Assembly (NCBI GenBank): GCA_958450325.1
Contig: OY288241.1
Coordinates: 46,389,978 to 46,453,977 of the forward strand
Origin: Agrostemma githago
Lineage: Eukaryota; Streptophyta; Magnoliopsida; Caryophyllales; Caryophyllaceae
Length of the DNA stretch: 64,000 bases
Direction of reading: 5' to 3'
The translations under genes and the position numbers were made by a program. This document shows positions 33,298 through 44,830 of the stretch, piece after piece. How positions within the stretch are numbered: the stretch's first letter is position 1; the number at the start of each line of letters is the position of its first letter. A model generated the notes under the pieces. The model made no database searches and had not been told where the DNA came from. It was given only the letters and a program-made list of their open reading frames with translations.

Positions 33298-34400
33298 GGA
33301 TCGATGTCAGACTCGAATCCTATACCCCTTATTTTAAAGAACAAAGAAATCCTTGCATTTCGGGTATCTACTAGACTACTACTAAACCACGAAAACAACA
33401 GTCCTTGTCCTCTAGAATGTCGTAACAGTTTTACAGTGAATATAACCAGACCTCCAAAACTCATAAAAGGACCCATTGAAAACAAAACCAATATTCACAC
33501 CTCTCACTAAAATACTAAAAACTGTCGTGATCAGCTAATCACGTTACTAACAGCTAATGTTCTTTATTTCAGGTACTTACCAAACAAAAACTATCATAGA
33601 GGACAGGTACCTACCGACCAAACCTTAAACCCTAAAAACCAGGCCTCAAAAACTCGTAAATGAATGTATTCGACATCATACCTCGCTAATATGCAATAAA
33701 AATTCAGTATCGGCTAATCACATAATCTCAGCCACAAACAAAATCGGACAAATATCATTGAAGCTTTCCAATAGAAATGGGAATGAGACGGAGAAATTGA
33801 AGCAATAGCAATAGACATCCAGAAAGAAGTGATGTAGACGAAATAAAAGAATGAGCCATGAAGATAACTGAGACGGCAAAGGTGACCCAGAAAAATAGTG
33901 TGTAATAATTAAACATTATGCAATCCGAAAAGATTGAATGGCATAATCCAAGAAAAATAGTTACAACAATCAATAGAAATTCCAAAGATTTGATTCCAAC
34001 CAAAAAAAATACCACAAGCTCTTCAAACTTCTCCGTCTCTCTCAACCAAATCAAATCAACTCAAACAGCATACTTAATAGTTTTTACCGAACTGAAAGAA
34101 ACACCGGGAGAAAACAGGAGACTATATAGGACTACAAACTCAAAATTTATCTTAGAACTTAGAAGCACTTCAAGTGGACGATTGGTTGGCCCTACATAAA
34201 CCTCACATCAAACATTACATATGATCGATGTCAGACTCGAATCTTATACCCCTCATTTTGAAGGACAAAGAAGTCCTTGAAAACAGTCCTCTAGGATGTC
34301 GTAACTGTTTTACAGCTAATAAAACCTGACCTCCAAGACTCGTAACAATAACCCATCAAAAACCAAACCAATATTCCCACGTCTCACTAAAATGCTAAAA
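33298..34400. repeat. Internal duplications in CACTA-D
   Basis: GATCGATGTCAGACTCGAAT plus about 200 bp occurs at 33300-33530 and again, diverged, at 34221-34410. Confidence 0.7.
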
Positions 34401-34549
34401 ACTATCGCTATTAGCAAATCTTGTTACGAACGGCTAATCCAAAGGTGTTGTCTAACATTCCACATCAGTGTTCTTTATTCTAGGTACCTATCAAACCGAC
34501 TATCAAAAAACAAATTGTAGCTCTTGTTTAGGATCCAAATCATCGTCAT

Positions 34550-35200
34550 AAACAATGCATAATCGTGATCACAAACAATGCTATATCATAATCAAAGTCC
34601 AGCACTAAATTCTTACTGCAACCTAGTAATTGACTAATTTCCACAGTTTACAGCGAATCGGAATCCAAAAAATAGATGAAAAAAATCATCACAGACAACG
34701 CAAAATCGTGATAACAAACAACGCGATATGATAATCATAATCCAGCAGTAAATTCTTACTGAAACCTCAAACCTAGTAAATTGACACATTTCCACAATTT
34801 ACTGCGAATATGAGTAAAAAATCACAAACAATGCAAAATCGCGATCATAATCCAGCGGTAATTCTTACCAAATTGACTGATCTCCACAATTTACTTCAAA
34901 TCTAAAAGAAACAAAACATTAACAAAATCATCAAAAACAACGCAAAATCATAATCATAATCCAGCAGTAAATTCTTACTGCAAGTAAATTGACTATTTTC
35001 CACAATTTACTGTGAATCTGAAAACAAAACAAACAGTGGAAAAAAATCACAAACAATGCAAAATCGCGATCATAATCCAACAGTAATTCTTACCGAATTG
35101 ACTGATTTCCACAATTCACTGCAAATCTGAAGAAAACAACAGTAACAAAATATCATAATCATAATCCGACAACAGAAACCAAATTCATGAAGAAAACTAT
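34550..35200. repeat. Tandem repeats of about 110-150 bp in CACTA-D
   Basis: A unit containing ATCATAATCCAGCAGTAAAT, TCTTACTG, TTTCCACAATTTACTGCGAA and CACAAACAATGCAAAATCG is present about five times. Confidence 0.8.
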
Positions 35201-36885
35201 GGATCAAATTGGGAGAAAAAAAACAAACCTGAATCTTAGTGATCGAATTTTGAAGAAAACGGTGATCGAGTTGGCTTGGTTTGCTGAATTTGAGTGAATG
35301 AAATTTGAGTGGGAACGAAATAGGGACCGGTCACAACCGGTGTTTTATCAATGATTTTAAGAGACCGGTCACAAGAAATAAATGGTTTCTTATTATTAAG
35401 AAACTGGTTAGACAATGTGACAGGTGTGTTAGGGGTGGTCTCTTAGACCATTTTTGTAGTAGTATTCATGTTGGTGTCCCTAGGTTTAAAGTACAACTTC
35501 TGGTTAAGGTGCCCTACCTACCGAGCCCTCACATTGGAATTCATTGCGACTTTGCAACATAATCTGGGCTCCGATAGTGAAGAAGAGCATATCACCTTCA
35601 GCATGCTTAAGATGAACCGGGCTCTCACATTTGATTCATTTAGAGCAGCACTCAACATTAGTAAGGATTTTTCTCCCTTGACCTACACCGAAACAAGGGT
35701 AAATCAAATTTGGCTCGAGCTTACAAATCAAGAAGCAACTAATCGTGATGCTAGAATCTCCCGGATTTCTCACCGGTGATTCTCCTTCTAGCCCGTTACC
35801 TTGTGTCACTCTTTTCGACAGTTGGTGAGCCGTCAAGAGTCAATGACACTGTTCGATCATAAATTTGGGCAATGTTGCCTGAATCAGTCAGGGTTCCGGA
35901 TTGGGCGAGGATATTTGTCATGGCGATGTTGAAACAAAAGAAGAAGCCAGAGAGCGTGAAAATTCATCAGGGTGGTCTTGTTTCATTGGTCTATTATTAT
36001 CTCGAGGGTGTCCCCAAAGATGGTCGAGATCCACCCGGGTTGTCAAAGGTTAGAGGTCACAACCAATATGATGACAAGGGGTTGATAGACGTCAAGATGA
36101 TTTCAAAGATATCGGACAATCCGTTGAAGATACATTGGCTCGACGGTGATGGTAAGCCATTTATAGTTCTTTCCTGACCTATGACTCTTCCTCCGTTTGG
36201 GCAGAACCTGTGTGATTTCTGTTGTCGACCTGACCCAGTCGAGTTGCTTGGAGTGCCATCACCTGTTCTACGTGATAGATTTGCTAGTCATGGAGATGTA
36301 GGTAAGACCTCATCGGCACCTAGTTGGTTTGTACGGATGCCAGAGTTCATAGACCACACTACGTCTTCGATGACCAACCTTAACCAGACCCTTCAGAAAG
36401 TTGACACGACTCTTACAGTACTACACAAGATATTAGATGAGCAGTTTGCCTCTCAAGTTGCCCTTAGCAACAGGATGCTTAAGCTATAAGTTAGCCAACC
36501 TCAAAGGGTACAGAGTGACTTCTCCTTCTAAAGGGAGTTCCAATCATTCTTCGCTGCTTCAGCGGAGCGAGATCAGAATCAGATCTCTATGGTTGCCTCC
36601 GTGATTCAGCGGTAGGAGCTCCCTTATGAAGTGGCTAATGATCGCTACATGGCACAGATCCGGGAATCGTATACCGATGCAGCTTGAAATCAAGCTACCT
36701 ACGCATTGATCGCATTGACACATCAGATGATTCTGTAGAGCAATCCTATGTTAGAGCCTATCAATCCTTTTGAGAACATCCTTTCTTCGCGGGATGAATT
36801 GACGAGGATTCAAAGGGTGATGAAAAAGAGGCTTGATATTATGAAAGAGATGATGAATGATGGAGCCCCGGCCTCCCAAAACTAA

Positions 36886-38147
36886 GTTAGTATCATTCTA
36901 TCCTTAGCTGTACATATATGTTCATAACATTGTTAGATTTTCTTGTGTTTTGGTATCTAATGAGTATGCAAGTACACTTTACTATCACTTGTTTCTATGC
37001 CACGACAACCACCTATCCATGATCGTGATGTTCTATTGACAAGGACGATCTAAGGGAGGTATCATCTCACGCTTTTTCTCCTATACTTTGTCGAAATCAG
37101 ATCATTTGCTTGGGAACTCTCTCGTGATATTGGGATTCATTGATTGCCACATATATTTACCGTTAATTAACCCCTTGTTGTGAGGATTCCACGGGATAAC
37201 AACCCATTGATCTACACAATAGAATTCTTTTGACACCTAGCAGACTACCCACATATACAACACATGTCTCGAAACTAATGGGGTGGAGGTGAGTGTTGAG
37301 AAAAAATGTGGGGTAGCACAACGGCCTCTCTTACCCAATTCTAAGAGTTTGAGTAGGGGGGTTCTCTCATCTTGTGACGTAGAACTAGGAGTTTGGGCAT
37401 ATGGTTGTTGATGATTAATCGATAATCGACCCCCCCACCCCATTTCAGTCTTACCTCTTCTTTCTTCGATGAGTTTCGCCATATCATTGGAATTTCCATT
37501 TATTTTGGCAGCATTGCGATCGTTTTATCTACACCCACAATGAGGACGTTGTGATCCTTTAAGTGTGGGGTAGAGTTGTGCATTGTATACTCGAGAGTAC
37601 CTTGTGTTTTCGTTGTAGTTTTGAGTGGAGGAAGGCTAAGCTAGTGTTCTTTTGTTTTAGAGAGTGGAGTTTGGGCACATGGTTGGATTGACTCATGACC
37701 ACCACCCCCCCATTTCATCTCTAAGATCCTCCTCTCATATTTGTATTTTTCCGTTTCAGTTTTATCTTTCGTATCGTTAAAAAAATTAAAAAACCTTGTG
37801 CTAGCGGAACACGGGATGAAAATTCAAAAGGGAATTCCAAGCAAAATGAAGAATCAAGCTCCGAGCCACCACCAAAAAATTAGAAAAAACAAAAGAAAAT
37901 TAGAAAAACAAAAAAAATGCAAAAAGACTAAAAACATGAGCCAATTCTTCCTATCTCAATTTTGGGAGTCATAAGGAGCAGAGTGATAAGAAGGAATTGG
38001 AAGGGTAGACTAGATTTTTCTATTTGATTGGAGAAATTTTGTTTATTTTTGTTTTTGGGTGGTTTTTGCATGGTTGTGTAGTATGGAGATTAATCATACT
38101 TAGTGACCACACAACCATGTTTCTCTTGGAGTTAAAAGCAGAAAGGA
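36886..38147 (+). other. Athila 2 3' non-coding region, with internal PPT-like site
   Basis: No coding sequence. Near 37542-37574 GAGGACGTTGTGATCC leads into AAGTGTGGGGTAG, paralleling Athila 1 at 5459-5495. An A-rich block lies at 37850-37935. 38133-38147 (TAAAAGCAGAAAGGA) is the left target duplication of the LINE. Confidence 0.6.
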
Positions 38148-38238
38148 TCAAAAACACCATCCAAATCTTCACATTCTAAGCCTTTAAATAAGCATAATCT
38201 GCAGCAATTACATAAGAATCCGACTGAAAACCAAAAAA

Positions 38239-39390
38239 AATGATAAAAATGTGGGACCTTCAACCACTGAATATCCAAAAACACGTAACATTCATACTAT
38301 TATTGGGGTTCCACCTTTGAACCTTGAGGTCCTTGAACAGAGAGGGGATGAGGATGAGGGGCCCTGGTTAACATAGAGGTCGAGAAGGAGTATATCTCTT
38401 GAGGTTATTCATGAAGAGGAAGATGATCTACTGCAATTTACTAAGGATGATGTTAAAGATGAGATGGAATACTGGCAGAATGCGGTGTATTGTTTTATAC
38501 TCGGTGCAAATCCGCCATGGGAGGTGGTGGAAGGGTTTATTAAACGAATATGGGCAAAACGTGGTGTTGACAAGATATCGTTCGCTCCTAATGGTGTATT
38601 TCTTGTTCTGTTTAAGACAGCCACAGCTCGAGAGGACGTACTGAAGCAGGGGCATTTTCTCTTTGATAACAAACCACTAATTGTCAAGCCATGGCATGAG
38701 ACAGTGGAACTTATCAGGGGGGAGGCGAAGCTTGTTCCGGTATGGGTTCGATTGTCAGGTATACCTTTTAAATTCTGGGGTAATCGCTTACCTCGTATTG
38801 TTGGGTTACTTGGGGATTTTATTAAGCTGGATGCTTTGACTACTGAGAAAATCCGTTTAGGGTTTGCTCGAGTTATGATTGAAATTCCAGTTGGGAAGAA
38901 GTTGAAGGAATCCATTCAATTTTTGGATAAGGAAGGCTATGTAATTGAGGTTGGAGTGGAGTATGAGTGGAAGCCTATCATTAGTTTGGAGTGTAAGGTA
39001 ATTGGGCATGATAAGGAGCATTGTCGCAGTAAGCAGAAGAAGCAGCAAGAACCTAAGAAAGGACCGAGGGTCTGGATGACTAAACAGGTTTCCCCTGTGG
39101 TTCAAGTCCCGGATCCTGGTAAGGTTCCTGTTGTGGAGGTTTTGGAGACACCTGCTGAACGTGTGAAACAATTGGATGTAGTATGGAATAAGGATTGCTC
39201 CTATAATATGTGTCCTTCACCTACAAAGTCAATCATTAAACTCAGCAGACAGGAGAGAGGAGAAGCTGGAAAAAGTGGCCTTAAATTTGGGGAGAGTACG
39301 TTTCTTGAGGTTCTAAATGGTACAGCGACCCCTAGAGTTGGTGTAGGGACTAGTGGTAGTGATCCTCCACGGATTGTGGGGGATGAATAA
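38239..39390 (+). pseudogene. LINE ORF1 (DUF4283 / zinc-knuckle RNA-binding protein)
   Basis: Nucleic-acid-binding ORF1 of plant L1 elements. The main open stretch is 38377-39390; the visible N-terminal continuation (IIGVPPLNLEVLEQRGDEDE) precedes an in-frame TAG at 38374-38376. The DUF4283 region (about 38464-38980) has YWQNAVYCFILGANPPWEVV, VLKQGHFLFDNKPLIVKPW and PVWVRLSGIPFKFWG. A zinc knuckle follows (ECKVIGHDKEHCR, about 38990-39030), but its first Cys is Ser (ISLEC), so zinc binding is doubtful. A basic tail follows. The stop overlaps the ATG of ORF2 (ATGAATAA, 39383-39390), suggesting coupled reinitiation. Confidence 0.8.
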
Positions 39391-42300
39391 TTTTGGCTTT
39401 TGGAACATTAGGGGGATGAATAAACCAACCAAGCAAAAACAAATTAAATGGTTTCTACATACTATTCAGGTTGGTTTATTTGGTTTCCTTGAGACGAAGG
39501 TTAAGCCTGCGTCTCTAAATAGGGTTACAAGTAGTATTTGTGAGGGGTGGAGCATTACTACAAAGAGTCATTGTCATAAAGGAGGTCGGATTTGGGTTCT
39601 TTGGAAGCCTGGTTTAATGAATGTGTCTATTCTTGAGTATAATGCTCAATTTATACATATGTATGTTGTTGATGATGTCGTTAAGCAAGCCTACTTTCTT
39701 ACTATGGTGTATGCCTTCAATGATATTGAAGGGAGAGTGGTGTTATGGGAAAAGTTGGAAGAGTTTAGTTCAAGCATTGATGAGCCTTGGGTGGTTTGTG
39801 GTGATTTCAATTGTGTCATGCAGCCATCTGAAAGGATAGGGGGAGGTACAAGTGCTAGAGAAATGGAAGACTTTCATAGATGTGTTGATCAGTGTGGTAT
39901 TCAGGACATACCTGCGACGGGGTTGTATTACACTTGGATTAACAAACAGGAACCCGCTCATAGGGTGTATAGTAGCCTTGATAGGTGTTTCATTAATGAT
40001 GAATGGAGTAGGAAGTGGCCTGAGAGTTTTCCTAAATTCCTTCCCGAAGGGGTTTTTGATCATACTCCGTGCATTATTTTCAATCTTATTGGTCATGTTA
40101 AGAAGAACAAGTCGTTTAAGTACTATAATATGTGGAGTTCCATTCCGGAATTTCATGAGACTGTTCAGCATGTGTGGAATGCAAATATTCAGGGTACGAG
40201 AATGTACTGTTTAGTTACTAAATTAAACGAATTGGAGAAGCCTTTGAAGGTGTTGAATGCTACTTATTTTCAAGACATTGAGAAGACGGTTGGCATTGCA
40301 TATCAGAATTTGGTATACATTCAAGAACAGTTGAGGGTTGATCCGTTGAATGTTCATTGGCTTACTGCAGAGGCAAATGCTGCAACTTCCTATGAGGAAA
40401 CATTTATTGCTGCTCAGGAGTTTCTGATTCAAAAATCCAAAGTAAACTGGATGAGGAATGGTGATGATAACACGCGTTACTTTCACAGTGTAATCAAAGG
40501 GGTCAGATGTGCACGGAAACAGACGGTATACAGCAAGCTTTTCTTTCCTTTTATGAGAAACTATTAGGGAATGAGGCAACCACCACTGCGGTTAATACTA
40601 ATATTGTTAGGAGTGGGAAGTGTTGTACTGAGGAGCATTGGCTATTATTGGAAGAACCTATTATAGTTGAACAAGGTAAGGAAGTGGCTTTCTCGATCCC
40701 TAATCATAAAGCACCGGGGCCTGATGGATACTCGAGTGCTTTTTTCAAGGATGCTTGGGGATTAATTGGAGATGAAGTCAGTAAAGCTGTTATTAATTGC
40801 ATTGAAACAGGCAGCCTGTTGCAGCAGATAAACCACACGAGTATTACACTTATTCCTAAGTGTGAGTTGCCTCTAAATGTTTCTTAATTCCGACCCATCT
40901 CATGTTGTAATGTGATTTACAAGATAATCTCTAAAATTCTATGTCGTCGGCTGGCTAAGGTGTTGCCCACAATTATATCTGAAAATCAAGGTGGGTTTAT
41001 TCAAGGTCGAAGCATAATAGAGAACGTCCTTATTTGTCAAGACATTGTTCGGCTATATAATAGGAAGGATGCCTCGCTAAGATGTATGTTTAAAGTGGAC
41101 CTTCAAAAGGCATATGACTCAGTAAGTTGGGATTTTCTTGAGCAAATGCTATATGCTCTAAACTTTCCAGAATCTTTTCGGAAGATGGTTATGAAATGTG
41201 TAACAACAGTTTCTTACTCCTTGGTCATAAATGGCGATATGGTGGGTTTTTTCAAAGGGAAGAAAGGGTTACGACAAGAAGATCCACTTTCTCCATTATT
41301 ATTTACAATTTGTATGGAATACCTTAGTCGTATTCTTGAAGTAGCAACGAGTCAGAAGCCCTTTAAATTTCACCCTCTTTGCAAGCAACTGAAATTAACA
41401 CATATGATGTTCGCTGATGATTTGCTCATGTTCAGTAAAGGCGGTCCACAATCGATTATGGTTATTTTGCGAGCGTTTGTCCCAAGCATCTGGGCTTCGC
41501 ATGAATAACCTAAAATCTGATGCCTATTTTTGCTGTGTTCCCTTGGACATTAAGGCTGATATCCTAAAGGTATCAGGTATAGTGGAGGGTAAATTGCCAT
41601 TCTGATATCTTGGGATTCCGATTACGGCTGGTCGTTTATTGCAGGAGGACTGTTCTATTCATATTGAGAAGATTATCCAGCGTATTCGGAAGTTTGGGGC
41701 GAGAAAGTTGTCGTATACGGGTCGTTTGACCCTTGTCAATTCTGTGCTGACTTCCTTATACGTATATTGGGCAAATATCACCATAATTCTAGCGGGTGTT
41801 ATGCATAGAATCGAATCCATATGCCGTAATTACCTATGGGATGGGGGGGTCGATTTTAACAGAGTGCCCATGGTTGCGTGGGAAAAGATTTGTTTGCCAA
41901 AAGATGAAGGGGGGCTCGGTATTAGACTAGGGATGATTTGGAATGTAGCAGCAATCGGGAAACTTGTGTGGTGGATTTACTCTAAGCCGGATCATCTATG
42001 GGCCAAATGGGTCCATATACATTATATGAAAGGGAAGATTGGCATGATTATGTTCCTGACAATGATGTTGACTGGAATTGGAGGAAGGTATGTAAGGCAA
42101 AAGACAAATTGGAGGCTGGTTTCGTGAATGGGAATTGGGTTGTGCAGCAAGGTGATTATACGATCCAAGGAGTATACGAGTGGCTTCGTCATCGCGCGCC
42201 TAAGGTGCAGTGGTGGCACTATGTGTGGAACAAGCACTCTATCCCCATGCATTCCTTTATTAGTTGGCGCATTTTCCATCAATCCTTGAAGGTAAGGAGC

Positions 42301-42699
42301 ACCTTATATAAGTTAAACATTGTAGATAATCCTTGGTGTCCACTTTGTCAATATAAAGAGGAAACGCATATACACCACTTCCATGAATGTGCTTATAGTT
42401 CGAAGATAATGGAGAGGCTTGCTATGCGATGGGAGATGCAGGATCCTCGTGGGGATTGGTACCAGTGGGTTCATTTGAAGAGATGGTCTAAATTTAGGAA
42501 GCAAATCTGTTGGAGTGTGATAAATGTCGGGTACTATGCGATATGGATGCAACGGAGTGTGGCTCAATTGAATGGTTATGTTCTGCATCCGCAGACTATT
42601 ACGGATAGCATTGTGCACCAATTGAATCAGCGTTTTAGAACTAGCCTAAAAGGATGTATTCCAAATAGAGATATGTTATGGATTGCTAAATGGAGATAG
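39383..42699 (+). pseudogene. LINE ORF2: endonuclease, reverse transcriptase, zf-RVT, broken
   Basis: Starts at 39383 with MNNFGFWNIRGMNKP, the apurinic-like endonuclease start. Endonuclease motifs VVCGDFNCVM (about 39800) and DHTPC (about 40060) follow. The frame breaks near 40520 and RT continues with HKAPGPDGYSSAFFKDAW (about 40705), VDLQKAYDSVSWDF (about 41095), GLRQEDPLSPLLF (usual G-Q-G-DPLSP, here QED) and FADDLLMF (about 41410). In-frame stops are at 40885 and 41603; frame changes occur near 40520, 41470 and 42000-42100. The C-terminal zf-RVT is at about 42220-42410 (SWRIFHQSLKVRSTL, WCPLCQYKEETHIHHFHEC). The protein is dead in this copy. Confidence 0.9.
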
Positions 42700-42786
42700 A
42701 TTGAGTAGTAGTTGTCGAAAATGTATATTGGAAACAATATTGTAATTTGGTGATTTTAATGAAAGCTTACAGTTTACAAAAAAAAA
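42700..42786 (+). other. LINE 3' UTR and poly-A tail
   Basis: Short UTR ending TTTAATGAAAGCTTACAG, then an A-run to 42786, directly followed by the right target duplication. Confidence 0.8.
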
Positions 42787-43178
42787 TAAAAGCATAAAGG
42801 AGACATAAGAAGAAGATGAATGAAAATAAGTCGGTCACCTCACTAGGTCTTGGGTTAAGACCAAGGTAACCCTTTACACTTTATTTTGAAGCAATAAGAA
42901 GGTGGTTTTGAGATAAGAACCACTTTAGGAAGGGGATTGAATCTTCATGTTGAGGGAGGAATAAGGAGGTCTTGTGAGTGAGCATTTTCACATGATTTTG
43001 AGCCTTTCTTATTTTTCATTCTATTTTAGACGTAGTTATTTTTCATGAGGGAGCCATGATTGAAGGAAGAGGTGTGAGGGTAGAGCGATCGATATCCCAT
43101 GGACATAATTTGGACTTGGTTTTTCACGCTTAGTTCTCGAATATACTCGGCACAAGTAAACTTCAAGTGTGGGGTATT
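42787..43178 (+). other. Athila 2 3' end with polypurine tract
   Basis: Resumes the Athila 2 non-coding region; ends with AAGTGTGGGGTA (43165-43176) just before the LTR start. Confidence 0.7.
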
Positions 43179-43993
43179 TGATAATCACAATTTAGACCCT
43201 CTGTTTAGGGTCTTTTTGTCACTAGGCCAATTGATGGTGGTTTCGATGTTAACTACTCATATTTAGGATATTGTTATATTTGCCCCCGTTTTGGTTATTT
43301 ATGTGTATTTTGCAGCTAATTTTATGCATTGCTTGGCTTGGACCTAATCACTCGAGATAGCACCATGTGCTGCTGAATGAGAACTATGGAAACTCATTTT
43401 TAGAACTCTGGAAACTCAGTTTTCAAACCAGACACTTGCGAACCAAGTGAGTCTAGAGGCATCTTGTCCAGGTAGCATAACCTCGAAGTGACAATGGAGA
43501 ATAAAGAAGTTAAAGCATGTAAGAAAAGAAAGGAAAAAGCAAGAACAAGAAAGAAGACGAAGATGTTGATCAGGGTCGCAGGCGCAGCCTGCGCTACCCT
43601 GCGCAGACCGCGAAATTTCACTTAAAATCGCATATTTCGTTTTTTATTTCCTCTTGTTACGGTCTTATTTGTAGGCTTGTAATTCTATTTCCTTGTATTA
43701 CCCTTGGTATTTAAGGTTGCATTAGACACTTTGTTGAGGGAGAAACTAACTTTTAGAGAAAGATTAAAGTTTAAATCCATTGGAGATCTAGCTTGTTAGT
43801 AGTATTGTATTGAAGATAAAGACTCCACCTTTATGGGTGATTTGGGTTGCTCTTGCAATATGAGAGGCTAATCCTCTCATATCTTGGTGTAAATACTTTC
43901 ATCTAATTATTTCCTGTTTGTAACACTTTCAACTCTTATTTAATCTATCTTTTGTTATTCCTATCCTTTATTGTGTAAGCGTATTTTACATAT
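43179..43993 (+). repeat. 3' LTR of Athila 2, left part
   Basis: Starts TGATAATCAC after the PPT. Palindrome GCGCAGCCTGCGC (43582-43594) and a further GCGCAG lie about 115 bp upstream of TATTTAA (43708-43714). Cut at 43993 by a Tat-type LTR; I cannot find the remainder. Confidence 0.75.
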
Positions 43994-44758
43994 TGTAGAC
44001 ACCCGCATTTTGCCCGCTCGTGTTTGTAGCAGTCTCCAACAAAACACCCGATGATGATAGGACGTTAACATGCATCAATACGCTAGAATACGGACTCAGA
44101 ATCAATAGTATCCGACGTGGGCACTTACCGGAGTACAAATCTCTCAAAACCGACCTCGAATCCAAACTCAGTGGATCGTTTCCAATAAAATAAAGCTACT
44201 TTGAGCCAAAAATGCCACCGGAGGCAAAATCATCTTTTGTCGACCGAGTCAAACCTGGTCAAAGTCGAAACTCGAAAAAAAAATAAACCCAAAAAGTGTC
44301 CAAATACACCCCAAGCTAACGTCAAAACGGTATCTGTTATTGCCTCGAATAAACCAGATATCAATCCGTATTTTTAGTAACTTCCGATACGCGCGATTCC
44401 AGTCGTTTGCATCTAGACGCCCCAGAACAGAACCGCCTCCACTAGGGCACCCCAATAATGAGTCGCTAACCTCCGGGCGCCCGAATTCTCGGTCGGAGCA
44501 TTTCGCAAAACTCTTTAAATACACCCTCACGTCCAACGTATCGAGGGTCACAAAATTCATTTCTCGAAGCTATTAAGCAGAAAACCGAAACCATTCTTCC
44601 TCCCCTATACACACCCCAACTCACTTACATATACCGAACCGCTCCCTGTGTCTACAACGATACTCCGCGAGCCTGTATTTCGAAACATTAACATGTATGT
44701 TGAGGGTGTCCAAACCCCACTTTCTAATCTTCTAAACTCGTTTATTTATCGCATTACT
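43994..44758 (+). mobile_element. Tat-type LTR fragment 2, left part
   Basis: Starts TGTAGACACCCGCATTTTG, the Tat/Retand LTR start. A TATA-like CTTTAAAT (44513-44520) has the perfect palindrome CGGGCGCCCG (44474-44483) about 30 bp upstream. Its sequence appears to continue at 58345 after the chromovirus LTR block (GCATTACT joining AACACTACTAAC). No PBS or genes found. Confidence 0.65.
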
Positions 44759-44830
44759 TGTAATCCCCTAGAAATTCTAACGCAATACAGTGGCTGTAAT
44801 CCCCTAGAAAAATCTAACGCGATACAGTGG
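44759..44830 (-). repeat. 36-bp duplication at the LTR end
   Basis: TGTAATCCCCTAGAAATTCT... (44759-44794) is repeated at 44795-44830 with small changes, each copy ending in ATACAGTGGC. Confidence 0.85.

Larger units (their letters stand above)
32416..35463. mobile_element. CACTA element D, non-autonomous (3.05 kb)
   Basis: Left end ACTACTACAAAAAGTG, right end CATTTTTGTAGTAGT. Flanks ATTC (32412-32415) and ATTC (35464-35467), or a 3-bp TTC with one extra base, interrupt the env-like ORF. Subterminal repeats are based on GAGACCGGTT/AACCGGTCTC at both ends (32430-32760; 35325-35445). No transposase. A minus-strand acidic segment (about 33170-33053, ...DEDIEDNDNMDVNEA-stop) may be the tail of an old coding exon. 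Confidence 0.8.
32215..36885 (+). pseudogene. Athila env-like ORF (ATHILA ORF-1 family), split by CACTA-D
   Basis: Part 1 is 32215-32415: ATG then MPPRPTNISNA, stop at 32248, followed by LIPLEVFEGHENLKGNERAA. Part 2 continues after CACTA-D at 35464 (VGVPRFKVQLLV..., HIGIHCDFAT or, in the better frame, LEFIATLQHNLGSDSEEEHI) to TAA at 36883-36885. Motifs such as HITFSMLKMNRALTFDSFRA match what I know of the Athila family's ORF downstream of integrase, whose role (envelope-like or otherwise) is unproven. Many stops and frame changes (for example 35778, 36176, 36487, 36615) show it is dead. The C-terminal part (about 36300-36880) is Gln/Leu-rich and coiled-coil-like. Confidence 0.7.
38148..42786 (+). 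mobile_element. L1-type LINE, nearly full length
   Basis: ORF1 (DUF4283 type) and ORF2 (endonuclease, RT, zf-RVT) are followed by a short 3' UTR and a poly-A run ending at 42786. Target duplications are TAAAAGCAGAAAGGA (38133-38147) and TAAAAGCATAAAGGA (42787-42801), 15 bp with one mismatch. Removing the LINE restores a continuous Athila 2 3' region. Several frameshifts make it inactive. Confidence 0.9.
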
